DNA of 64,000 nucleotides, taken from contig NZ_QPMK01000010.1 of the NCBI RefSeq assembly GCF_003344785.1, forward strand, positions 1 through 64,000, read 5' to 3'. Shown piece after piece: positions 1-11,400 of this stretch (position 1 is the first letter of the stretch; every line of letters begins with the position of its first letter). A program made the translations under genes and the position numbers. The notes under the pieces are model-generated. The model was given only the letters and a program-made list of their open reading frames with translations. It had not been told where the DNA came from and made no database searches. The DNA is from Thalassococcus profundi. Lineage in GTDB: Bacteria; Pseudomonadota; Alphaproteobacteria; Rhodobacterales; Rhodobacteraceae.

Positions 1-1338
1 CTGGCGCGCCTCGGCGATGCGGGCCTCGGCGGCGGCGGCTTCGAGCTCCAGGTCGGCGCTGTCGAGCCGGGCCAGCAGCTCGCCCGCGGTGACCTCCTGC
101 CCGGCGCGCGCCGGGGCCTCGGCAAGGAAGCCGTCGACCGGGGCGACGGCGGCCTGCTGCAAGGCGCCCTCGACCGTGGCGTCGGCCCGCACGCGCAGGT
201 CGGTGGGAATGACGAAGGGCAGCGCCAGCGCGACGGCAAGGGCCAGAGCGCCGAGGGCGATGGCCGGGCGGCGGCCGAAAACGGCGGTCAGCCCGCGGCC
301 GGTCCAGTCGCGCAGCCGCCCCGACACCAGGCGGCGCGCGTCGTGCTTGGCCTTGAGCAGTGGCGCCAGGGCGGCCGCGATCAGCCGCAGGTCGTCCAGC
401 GTGTCGGCGGCCAGCGTCACCCCCGCATCGCCGCTGCGCGCCCGCTCCAGCAGCAGCACGCCTTCGGGCCTGCCGCGCACAAGCAGCGGCGTCGACACCA
501 GCGCCCCGGCCCCCAGTTCCTGTGCAAGGCTGCGGTGGGCCGCGTCGATCATCTGGCGCCCGTCGGGCCGCGCAGGCCAGGCAACCGTGTCGCCCTGGGC
601 CAGCGCCTCGTCCATCGCCGCCTCGTAGGCGCCGACGCGTTCGGTCTTGCCGCCAAAGGCCGCGACCCGGCTCAGCGCCTCCAGCCGGACGCGGCCCCGG
701 CGAAGCATGCCGATGGCGGCGATGTCGAAGCCGGTGAGGTCGGGGATGGCGTTCACCAGCGCCAGCGCCGCGCCGTCGAACCGCTCGTGCGCCTCGCAGG
801 CCGCCAGCAGTTCGGTCAGCAGCTGCGCGCGGCCCGCCTGCTTGCGCCCCAGCGCCGCCTCGCCCTGCTTGAGCCGCGCCTCGATCCAGCCGCAGGACCA
901 GTGCAACTCGCGCATCATGCCGCGCATGGCCGGGCCGTTGGGATGCCGCGCGAGGGACAGCACGAGGATGCCTTGCACCGCCCCGCCGCTGTCGATGGGA
1001 TAGCCCAGCAGCGTGTCGCTTTCGCCGCGCTGGAGCAGGGGTTCGGGATTGCGCAGCACCGCCTCGGCCAGGGTCACGAAGCGGTCGGTGTCCTCTGCGC
1101 CGAGATGCCAGAGCGCCGCGATCCCCAGCCGCCCGGCATCGCCGCGCAGGAACAGCACCCCGGCCTGCGCCGAGGCGATCCGGTCCCCGGCGATGGCGAG
1201 CCAGCCGGCAAGGAAGGCCGACCCGTCATCGGGATCCAGAAACGCACGCCATGGATCGGCTGTGGTCCGGACGGCCGGCGTCTCCGTCCGCTCATCCGCG
1301 GCCGCGGTGCTGTCCTGCGATGTGGTCCGTCCGTCCAA
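1..1338 (-). CDS. GAF-domain HlyD-family membrane-fusion/adaptor protein (3' end beyond the window)
   Basis: The visible 446 codons start at a TTG at 1338 and run off the left edge. Residues about 25-140 and 175-325 look like two GAF-type alpha/beta segments. A transmembrane helix follows at about 352-372 (RPAIALGALALAVALALPF). After it comes a biotinyl-lipoyl/HlyD segment (VEGALQQAAVAPVDGFLAEA, then GQEVTAGELLARLD) and the start of an Ala/Glu-rich hairpin. The missing part should hold the rest of the hairpin and the beta-barrel. The start is inferred: the in-frame stop of the preceding gene is only 9 bases upstream, no ATG or GTG lies nearer, and GAAGGA sits at suitable distance. It is the third gene of the minus-strand operon after the giant protein and the DUF3467 gene, so it probably takes part in export of the giant protein, perhaps with a cytoplasmic sensory role for the GAF part. 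The family call is firm; the role is inferred. Confidence 0.8.
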   Translation of the reverse strand, partial: MDGRTTSQDSTAAADERTETPAVRTTADPWRAFLDPDDGSAFLAGWLAIAGDRIASAQAGVLFLRGDAGRLGIAALWHLGAEDTDRFVTLAEAVLRNPEPLLQRGESDTLLGYPIDSGGAVQGILVLSLARHPNGPAMRGMMRELHWSCGWIEARLKQGEAALGRKQAGRAQLLTELLAACEAHERFDGAALALVNAIPDLTGFDIAAIGMLRRGRVRLEALSRVAAFGGKTERVGAYEAAMDEALAQGDTVAWPARPDGRQMIDAAHRSLAQELGAGALVSTPLLVRGRPEGVLLLERARSGDAGVTLAADTLDDLRLIAAALAPLLKAKHDARRLVSGRLRDWTGRGLTAVFGRRPAIALGALALAVALALPFVIPTDLRVRADATVEGALQQAAVAPVDGFLAEAPARAGQEVTAGELLARLDSADLELEAAAAEARIAEARQ

Positions 1339-1344
1339 ACGGCA

Positions 1345-1665
1345 TCAGTCCTTCAGCGGGCCGTGGCGCGCTTCGTAGGTTTCGATCAGCTCGTCGAGCA
1401 CCTCGCGCAGCTTAGCGGCGGCATGGGGGCTCATGATCACGCGGTGCTGGATCTCGATCTCGAGGTCGCCATCGCTGCGGTCCCAGCTCTGGTTGAGGCC
1501 GAAGTTGATCACCACCTCCTCGCGCGTGCTGGTGGCGTTGCAGACGTTGCAATAGGAGCTTTTCATCTGCCGGGTGTCGAGCTTGACCCGCCGTTCCTGC
1601 TGCGGGGGCGTGGCCGGCTCTGCCAAGGGCGACGCGGCTTTCCTGCGTCCGTTCTTTTCGGTCAT
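1345..1665 (-). CDS. DUF3467-domain small protein
   Basis: A 106-residue soluble protein. The N-terminal 30 residues are basic and Pro/Ala-rich and probably disordered. The rest matches the DUF3467 pattern: a beta-rich stretch (EEVVINFGLNQSWDRSDGDL), then a segment resembling RVIMSPHAAAKLREVLDE and a closing YEARHGPLKD. Two cysteines lie close together (SYCNVCNA). The ATG directly abuts the stop of the giant gene (TGA then ATG), and its own stop is 6 bases before the TTG of the HlyD-like gene, so the three genes should be translationally coupled. DUF3467 has no well-established biochemical function. Its place between a giant secreted protein and its presumed adaptor suggests a chaperone or secretion-accessory role, which is inference only. 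Confidence 0.8.
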   Translation of the reverse strand: MTEKNGRRKAASPLAEPATPPQQERRVKLDTRQMKSSYCNVCNATSTREEVVINFGLNQSWDRSDGDLEIEIQHRVIMSPHAAAKLREVLDELIETYEARHGPLKD

Positions 1666-2450
1666 TCAGAAGTCCTGTCCCGATTCGGTCATGTCCGACA
1701 GCAGGATAGCACGGCGCGCGCCTTTCGATCCCGTACCGCCGCGTCGGTCGGCGGCACGGGCGGGCACGGCGGCGCTCAACAGGGCCAGCGCCGTGAAGGG
1801 CGACATGGACGGGCCGGTCTCCGGCGCGAACTGCAGAGCTGCACCATCGTTTTCGCGGGCGCCGGTTGCGGCGTCTTCCGGCGAGTCGAAGGCGTCCGCT
1901 TCGACCGGTTCGAAGCACATCCGGTGCTGCATCGGCAGATTGCCGGCGGCGGCGGCCTCGACCTCGATCCCCTTGGGCAGCGGCGTCATGCGGAAAATGT
2001 CGCCTTCCTCCGCGCCGTCCGGCAGCGCGCCGTCGACGCAGACCGGGCCGTCCTCCGCGGACGCGGTCTCGCCGGCCTCGGCGGGCGAGACGGCGGCGAT
2101 GCCGCTCAGGCGCCAGAGCTGATCGGGGTCGGAGAGATCCGCGGGCAACCCGTCGAAGCAGAGCCCGGCGCGGGCCGCCTGTGTCAGGGTCGTCCGGTCG
2201 TCCGCGGCGCCCTCGGGCACGAGGCAGAGCGGCACGGGAGTGCTGTAATGCAGGTACAGAAGCCGGTCGCTGCGGCCGCTGTCCTCGATGGGCTGCGCGG
2301 CGTCTATCAGCGACCGCGCGCCAAGGCCGCCGATCACGGCGCTGCCACGGAAGGCGGCCTGACCGAAGCCTTCGGCACTCGCGCCGATCCGGCGCGCGCC
2401 GCCGCCCGCTTCACCGCCAACCGGCGGCGCGGGATCGGGCGGCAGGGGGC
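1666..2450 (-). other. C-terminal tail of the giant protein with four cysteines
   Basis: The last 260 residues contain Cys11611, Cys11633, Cys11673 and Cys11714. I noticed no cysteine elsewhere in the protein on reading it through. A short hydrophobic stretch (SPFTALALLSAAVPARA) and an arginine cluster follow about 45 residues from the end. The tail could hold a secretion or retention signal, but I recognise no known sorting family. Confidence 0.6.
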
Positions 2451-5400
2451 GCAGCAAGTTGGGGTCGATGAAGGACCAGGCATCGAGGCCGATCAGCGCA
2501 GTCCTCGGGATCTCGGCGAATCGCGCCAGATCCGACTGCGTCGTGACACCATCGCCGTCGGCATCGCCCCGGCGCGCCACCAGCGTCAGGCCGCGGGCCT
2601 CGGGCGCGGCGGTGGCGCTGGAAAAGGCCACCGAGCCGACCGCGGCAAGGCGGCCTGCCGAGACAATGTTTCCGTCCGCTGCGCCGAAGGGCTGTACCCC
2701 CTGCGCGACGCCGTTGATCTCGATCACCTGCACCCGCAGCGGCGTGCCCGAGCTGCCATAGGCGGCGTCGGCGTGCATTTGCCCCATAAGCCGGCCCAGT
2801 TCCAGCATGCCCGCGGCGGGCGGGGTGGCAAAGGCGATGCGATAGGTCGCCTGGCCCGGGAACAGGCCCGGATCGGTGCGCGTGACCGAGACGCCCGGCA
2901 GCGACGACAGCAGGCCTGTGACCGACATCATGTCGGCGTCCCAGCTCACCTGCACGCGCAGGCTGCGCAGCCCGCCGGACTGGTTCATGCCGATGGCAAG
3001 GCCGTCGCCGCGGTTCCCCAGCGCCTCGCCGGGGGTCTGCACCGCGTCCTGAAGCGCCAGCCGGACGGGCGCGTCCTGAATGGTAATCACACGCTCTTCG
3101 TAGCCCTGCGGGCCGGCCTCGAGCAGGTCCCAGCGGCTGCGCCATCCCAGGTCGTCCGAAACCAGCCGCAGCCGGTATTCGCCCGGCGGCAGGGCGTCGG
3201 CGCTGACCAGGAAGGTGAAGCCCTGCCCGTCCGCATCCGGCACCAGCGAGCCGCGCACCGGCTTGCCTTTTGCATCCAGCAGCATGACGTCCACGGGTTC
3301 GCCGGCACGCGACGCCAGCCGGTAGGGGTTCGGCAGGCCGGTATCCACCGGGACGTTGAAGCGCACGTTGACGCCCCAGTCGCCCGAGGTGACCTGCGTC
3401 ACCCGCAGGCCCGGAGAGACGACCTCGACCAGTTTGCGGGTGATCGCTTCGGCCCCATCCTTGTCCGTCGCGCGCAGCGAGACCGAGAACTGGCCCAGCC
3501 GGTCGTAGCTGTGCGACGCCGTCGCCGTGCCCGGCGCCAGCTGCTCCTGCGTGCCGTCGCCCCAGTCAATGGAGAAGGGACCGACGGCGTCGCCACCGGG
3601 ATCCAGCGCCGCAATGCTCACGACGAGCGGCGTTTCGACGACGTTGATGCCGGGCGCGTCCAGGGTCAGACGCGGGGCGGCGTTCTCGATACGCACGGTC
3701 AGCGTCTGTCGCGCGGTGCCGCCCTGCCCGTCCTCGGCGAGGATGCGGAAGATGCGGTCCACCGGGCCGTCCACGGCGGCGGTCCAGCGCAGCAAGCCGT
3801 CGCTGTCGATCGTGGCGCCGGGGGCACCGCTTTCGATGCTCCAGGTGATCGGGTCGCGTTCGGGGTCCACCGCGGTCAGTTGCAGGACCAGCCGGTCGCC
3901 TTCGCGCACCGTTGCGCTGCCCGTGGCGGCCAGCACCGGCGCGTCGTTCACCGGGGTCACGATCAGCGCGAGCTCCACCGGCAGGGCCCGCAGGTCGCCG
4001 TCGCTGGCGGTAAAGCGCAAGGAGTCGCGGCCCGAGAAATCCGGCCCCGGCGTATAGCGCCAGACGCCCGGTTCGACCGCGACGAGCGTACCCTGCTGCG
4101 GCTCGGCGGTGATCTCGTAGACCAGCGGATCGCCTTCGGCATCGGTGGCCAGCCCGCGCAGGTCGACCAGCGCCGAGGTATCCTCGTCGAGCGTCACCGA
4201 TGCGCCGCTGGTCAGGACCGGCGCGGTGTTGACCGGCTCCACGGTCACGGGGCGCACGATCAGGTCCAGCGTCACCGGATCGGGACGGGAGGTGCCGTCG
4301 CTGGCGGTGAAGCGAAGCTGGTCATTGCCCGTGAAATCCGCATTCGGCGTGTAGCGCCAGACCCCCGGCTCGACCGCCACCAGCGTCCCCTGATCGGGCT
4401 GCACGGTGATCTCGAAATCCAGCGGGTCGCCTTCGGCATCCGACACCAGACCGCGCAGGTCGACCAGCGCCGAGGTGTTGGCGTCCAGGGTCACGGAGGC
4501 TTCGCCGGTGAGCACCGGCGCATCGTTGACCGGTTCCACCACGAGGGTCAGCCCGACCGGCTGCGGGCGGAACACGCCGTCGCTGGCGGTGAAGCGCAGC
4601 CCGTCCGTGCCCGAGAATTCCGCATCCGGCGTGTAGCGCCACACGCCCGGTTCGACCGCGACCAGCGTTCCGTGCAGCGGCGGCACCGCGATCTCGTAGG
4701 TCAGCGGCCCGCCTTCGGCATCGCTGACCAGCCCGCGCAGATCGACCAGGGTCGAGGTGTCTTCGGTCAGCGTCAGCGTCGTGCCATCGGTCAGCACCGG
4801 CGGCGTGTTGTTCAGGGTCGAGGGCACGTCGAACTTGAGCTCGGTGACCTGCACCGACGACAGCTGCTCTCCGAACCCGACGAGGTCGAGCGACAGCGCC
4901 AGCCGCGCAGGATCGCCGATCGCCGCAAGGTCGACGGTGATCAGCCGCGTCGCCCGCCCCGCATCGTCGATCGTCACCGGCCCGGCGGTGACACCTGGCG
5001 CAAGGCGCAGCCGCCCGTCGGGCTGCAGGTTCAGCGCCGCATCGGTGCCCGCCAGCCCGGCGATCCGGGTCAGGGCGGCGCCGTTGGCGTCCAGCAGCGC
5101 CATCTCGAAGGCGTCGGGCGGCGCGAAATCGGTCACCGGCAGCGTGGTACGCAGGGTAAAGCTCAGTGTGGATGCGTTGGCCGGAACCAGCAGGGCGCGG
5201 TAGGCCGAGGTGCGGCTGACGCCGGTTTCGACGAAGTTCAGTCCGTTGCCGTCGCTGGTCTGCACATCCCCGAGGATCTGCCAGCCGGTGTCGAGCAGCG
5301 GCCGGGCGCCGACCGGCGGCGCGAAGAGATAATCGCGGCCACCCTCGTCGTCATCGCCCAGCACATTCGCGGCCCGCGCGGTGCGCAGCATCTCGTAGAT

Positions 5401-8400
5401 CGCGGACAGATCCGCGGCGCGGGTCGCTTCGGGGTTGTCCGAGGCGAAGGCGATCACCCCCTTCAGCGCGTCGGTCAGGGTGAAGTCGTTGCGTTCGCCC
5501 ATCAGACCCGCGCCGGGCAGGGCCGCGCCGGTCTCGAAGTCGTAGAGATCGGGTAGGCCCAACGTGTGGGCGATCTCGTGCGCATAGGTCCAGGACAGCA
5601 CCTCGGCCAGGGCCGCTGCGGCGTCGAAATCGTCGCCGCGCGATCCCGCGCGCAGCGTCTCGAACAGGGTCGGCACGTCGATGACCACCCGGTCGCCACG
5701 ATGCGTGGTGTTGAAGAGCGCGTCGAGCCGGAATCGCTGCTGCGCTTCGGTCAGCAGGATGTCGACATCGTCGCCCAGCAGCTTCTGCAGCTCTGCCGAC
5801 GGCGTCCCCTCGACACCGGAGCCGGCGAAATCGAAGCTGGCGAAACCGGGCCGCGTGCCGGCGGTGATCTCGGCCACTTCACGGATGATCTCTTCGAGCT
5901 GTTCTGCGCTGTCCTCCTCGACCTCTTCGACTTTTTCCAGCGTCATGGCGGCCGCTTCGTCGGCGCGGGCGGTGGTGTCCGCCAGTTCGGCCTTGAGCGC
6001 TTCGGCACCCGCCGTGTCGCCGGGTTCCAGCGCCGCGATCCGCTCCAGGATCCCGCGCATGTCTCCGAGCAGGCCCGAGAGCGCCTCGCCCTGCGCCGCC
6101 AGCTCTCCGAGATTGGTGGTCAGGATGCCGTCCAGCGCCGACAGCGCGCCGGCGGCCCCGGCACCAGCGGCATCCGCAGCATCGCGCACGCCCATGAGAC
6201 GCTGTTCGTTTAGCGTGAGCTGCGCCTCTGACCGGCCCCAGGCCGCATCGACGGCGACGAACTTGCCCGAGAGGGTGCGCAGGCCGCGCGGGTCGGGCTC
6301 CCGTCCCGCGGCCAGCCGATCGAGCATGCCGGCGCCGCCGGTGTTGATGTCCCGGAAGATGTCGCCCAGGCCGGCCAACGGCGTTTTCGACTCGCCGAAC
6401 AGCTCGGAAATCTTGCCGGAGACGGATTGAAGCGCAGTGGGCGCGCCGCCGTCGGCTTTGGGATAGAGGGCTTTCAGAATTGTGTTCAGGTTCACGCCCA
6501 GAGCGCCGCCAATACCGCCGCCACCGCCGCCGCCCGTGGTCTGTAGCGGTGTGCCGATCACTTCGGCGGTGTCCGAGAACCATGTGCGGCCCGCTTCGGC
6601 GTCGGTCTTTGTGGCGCCGAGCGCCTCGAGGAAATCCGCTGTCAGCAGGCCGCCCGTCCCATGTGCCTCTCCGCCCTGCAACTTGCCGAGAAGATCGCCC
6701 ACCGCCACGGTCAGCTTGCCGGTGATCCCCTGGATTTCCGACAGGCCTTTGGAGAACGGGTTCGTCGCGTCGGGTGTGCCGCCGACGGCCTTTTCGATCA
6801 ACTCGCCGATATTGCCGAGCAGATGCCCGCTCTTGCCCAGAAGACCGCCCAACAGACCCCCGGTGGGTGTCTTGTCACCACCCAGCGCCTTTTTTACCGC
6901 ATTGGAGAACTCTGCCGTGATGATGCCGCCGCCGCCGGCGGTGTCGGTCAGCAGAAGGCTCTGGCCGACATTGCCCAAAAGACCCTGCACCTGGCTGAGA
7001 ATGCCGCCGAGCCCCGACGGATCGCCTGCGGCCATCTTGGCTTGATCGGTCAGGGTTTTGCTCGCATTCCCCAGCGATGAGGTCAATGGCGACAACAGAT
7101 CGCCGATGTTATTGAAGATCTCCCCAAGCGATTGCGGGCTGGCGGATGCGCCGTCTTCGCCAAGACCGGCATCGTTCAGCACACCGCCGATTTCCTTGTC
7201 AAACGTGCCTTCGGGAAGATCGGCAAAGAGCTTCAGGATCTGACCCGACCCGGTGAAGAGGTTAGGAACCTTCTTGACCTCCTCCACTTGTCCGCGGCTT
7301 TCCTCGATTGCTTTCAGCGCCGCCGACGAAAAGGACGACGCGCCCTTTTCATCGAGAGATTTTTTCGCGAACCCCGACAACGTCGCATGAGTTGCCTCGA
7401 ACGCGGACAGATCCTGTTCCAGCAGACCCGCCCTGCCTTGCAGGATGTCGCCCGCAGTGAACGCACGCGCGCTCAACACGTCGAGCGCCCCGGACGCCTT
7501 GGTCGTCACCCCGTATACGTCGATCAGATGCTCCGTGAGCGATTCGAGCTGCGCCGCGTTTTGTTCTGCGACACTCATTGTACTCATGGTGGCCGCCTGC
7601 GCGCTGTCGAAGGCAGTTCGGTTTTCGCCGTTCAGGAGGTCGCCGAAGATGGCGGTGAGGCCGCCCACGCTCGCGAACACGTCGCCGAGTTTCGTGTGCA
7701 ACTGCTCTAACGAACCGCTTTGTTCACCGAGGAGTCCGGTCAAACCGTTATAAGCGTCGTCACCGGCCTGCGTGCCCGCAAACTGCTTGGCGATCCCCGA
7801 AAGCGCGCCGCCGATCCCGCTACTCGGGGGGCGAGAGAGCGCGTTGGAGATATCGACGACGAGACTGAGCGGCAGGCCACTGATTGTTCCCGCTCCGCCA
7901 ACTCGCGCATTTGGCCCGAAACCGGTGTTACTGAACCCCTGCGATACCCTATTTCCGGCTTCGCGCACGTCGCTCGAGGCCTTCATGAATCGGTTTGTGG
8001 CCTGAATCTGCGCGGGCGTTTGCGCGATTTCAGACAATCGCGCCATCAGACCGACATGCGCATCCAGCATGTCGGTCAGGGTGAACTCATGCTGGACGGC
8101 GCCATCGTTCATCATTCTGAAACCCTGCGCCGCGGGTTCAGCGATCCTAGAGAACGCGGTCACATCTCCATCGAGCGCACCCAAGATGGCACCGAGTCTC
8201 TCGCCCTCGCGCACTGCGTCCTCGCGCAGCGACGTGGCGGTCGTTGTGGCACTCGCGCTGGAGGTCTCGAATTCGGTCAGAAGCGCCTCGATCTGCGCGC
8301 GGTCGTCCGGATCGGCGGTGAAGATGCCCGCAAGCAGGTCGGCGGCCTCGTCGAAGTCCTTTTTCGGCTCGTCCACGCGCGCGGCGGCTTCGTCGAGCGC

Positions 8401-11400
8401 CTCGTCCAACGACTCCTGGCTGTCCTCGGCGGCCTCTTCGGCTTCTGGCGGCTCGACCGGCAGGCTGCTGCCCTCGCCCTCCTGCGTGAACACGTACGTG
8501 AGCCCGCCCTCGGCGTCGCGGGTGATCGTGAAGGCGCCCTCGCCCGCGGCGCCGAGCAGGGTCGTCACCTGCGCCTCGACCGCTTTGACAAGGTCGTCCC
8601 AGCCCGCCTCGGTCAGGTCGGCAAAGAGCGCGGCAAAGCTGTCCTCCTCGGCGATCTCGTCCTCGGCTTCCTGCTCCAGCAGCGTGGTAATGCGGGTGCG
8701 CAGCGCCTCCCGCAGGGCCTCGGCGTCGAGGTTGACCTCCTGCTTGGCGGTGCCGCGGCCCGACAGCGTCCAGTCGCCCAGCGGATTGCCCTGGAAGCTG
8801 AGCCGCAGCACGCCCTCGGCATCGAGGATCGGTTGCTGGCCGTCGACCGCCGTCACACGCGTCGGCGCAAAGCCGACGGTGATCGGCTGACCCTCGGCGC
8901 CCGTGACGCGGAACCAGCCCTCGCGGGTGGTGCTGACCAGCCCGGCGGCGATCGCCGCGGAGTCGGCAAAGACGCCGCGCACCGGGATGACGATTTCGCG
9001 CTGCATGCCGGATTGCGTGTCGCCGAAGCCCAGGTCGAGGTCGTTGGCCGTCACGTCGCCGCCGTCCAGCATGTAGAAGAAATTCGCGGTCTTGCTGAAG
9101 GGCCGCGCCGCGCCGCCGGAGCTTTGTTCGTAGTCGATCGTCGCCTGCGCCGTCAGGAGCGCCACGCCGTCGGGGCCCAGCAGATCGTCGAGCATGTCGG
9201 CCCGTGCTTCGGCCGACAGCGCCAGCCGCGCCTGTCCGCCCGCCGCGACCTTGACTTCGAGCACCGTGGTGCGGCCCTGGATGCGCGTGTCGATCAGCCC
9301 GCTCACCGGATCAAAATCCAGATCGGCGCCCGCCGGGCCGGTCCAGGTGCCTTCGACAGGGCTCAATTGCACGAAATCCGTGGCCGGGATCGTGACCTTG
9401 ACCGTCACCTCCTGATCGCCGCGGTTCTGGATCAGGATCTCGTGCCGGTCGGTGCCGGTGCCCGAGGTTTCCGAGGTGATGAGCGCGCCGCGGCCGTCGC
9501 TGTTTTCGACCCCCTGGCCTTCGTCGTCGAAGAAGATGTTCAGATCGCCGCTGTCGTTGTCGGTATCGGTCAGCACCACGGCGCCGTCGAAGCTGATGTT
9601 GTCCAGTACGGCGCTATAGGTTTCCGGCAGGTCGGGCTGCAGGTCGTTCGTGGTGTTGTGGATCACCAGACGCCCGACCTCACCGCGGATCTCGGCGGGC
9701 ACGCGGAACATGACGCGCTGCGGCCCGGGATCGGCGGCACCGTTGCCAACGATGCTGTCGCCCGGAGTGTCCGCCGGCAATTCGGTCAGAACGCCATTGA
9801 TGTCCGCATAGACCTTGAGCGACGCACCGCCGGTCCGGAAATTGCCGGTCCCGGCTTCGAGCAGGCTGCCCGGCACGAAATCCCATCGCACGTCGATGCC
9901 CAGCAGGTCCTTGTCGCCGGGGAATTTCATCGTGTTGTGTATCAGGCTCCGGCCCGGCTGCAGGTCGAAGGCCCATTCGATCAGGTTTTCCTGGATGAAC
10001 TTCAGCATCAGCGGGATGCGCTTGATCAATTCGTCCTTGACGAACCCGCCGACGACCGACCCGGTGCCCGGCGCCAGTTCCTTGACCTTGCCGTTCTCGT
10101 CCGCCAGCCACCGCTTGAGAATCTCTGCGCTTTCGCGCTGTTCCAGCGTGTTGCCGAGGTAATTGACGCCGTCCTTTGTCACCAGGAACGCCGCGCGGTT
10201 CTGGACCGATGCCAGCCAGATATCGCGGAACAGCTTCACCATGCCGCCGTCGAAGACGTAGTCGAACACCTTTTCACCGGACTTCGTGACGAAGTCGCTG
10301 AGTTTGCCGGGGATTTCCGAGATCTTGCCCTTGGCGATGGTGTCGAACAGCGCCTTGCCCTCGTTGAAGGCGAGCGTCTCGTTGATCAGGAAATTCAGCC
10401 CCTGGGCCAGCTGGGTGACGACCGCGACACCGGTATCCGTGCCGCCGATGCCGCCATCTGAGATCGTCACCAGCCGCGGATCCGTCTTGGGCAGAAGCGT
10501 CTTGATCTTGCGTTCGAGCAACGCGGCCGTCACCACCGGTTTGAGCGAGTTGAGCCCGGCAAAGGGGATGCCCTGGAACATCGTGGCCGCATCGACGAAT
10601 TCGGGTCCGGGCGTTCTGTCGCCGGTGCCGCCGATGCCGCCGCCGTGGAAGGACCAGCCGGGGATTTCATAAGCCGAGCGGAACAGCACCGGCACCCGGC
10701 CGTAGAACGGCCGGATCGTGCTTTCGAAGTCGCCGTTGAACACGTCCTCGATGATGTCGCGCTGGCCCGCCTGCTGGGCGTTCTGGACCTTGGCCGGATC
10801 GTTCTGATCGCGCGGGCTTTTCGAGATGCGGTCGCGCAGGCCCGACCCGCCGCCCAGCGACGAATAGAACCAGCCGGTGCCGACGCCCTCCCAGGCGGCG
10901 TCGGAGATCGCGGCGGCCTCGTTGGTGCGCCGTCCGCCGCCTTCGAATTCGCGCGCGATGTACCAGGACTTGAGGTTCTTGTCGAAGCCTTCGCCCTTGG
11001 CGTCGATGATGTTCTGCGGTGTCGGCGCCTTGGGGTCGTTGTAGTAGCGGGCAAGCTTGCCGAAGGTCCACTTGTCGTTCGCCGGCGGGAAGGCGGTCTT
11101 GGTCTCGACGAACCGGTCGGAGAGCTGCCGCCAGATGTTGTCGGGCGTGTCGCCGGCACCGCGGTAGACGTTGGTCTGCAGGTTCGCGGTGCCGGTGTAC
11201 CAGCCTACCGCGCGTGCATTGACCGTCCCTACCCCGGTGCCCAGCTGGGTCACGTTGAAGACGCCAAAGGACACGTCCGGCACGTTGTCGTCTTCGAAGA
11301 ACCCCGGCAGGCCGGTGAGATTGAAGTTCACATCCGCGTCGGTCAGGAAATTGCCGCGCCACGAGAACGAGAACGGGCGCTTGCTGTCCACGACCTGCTG

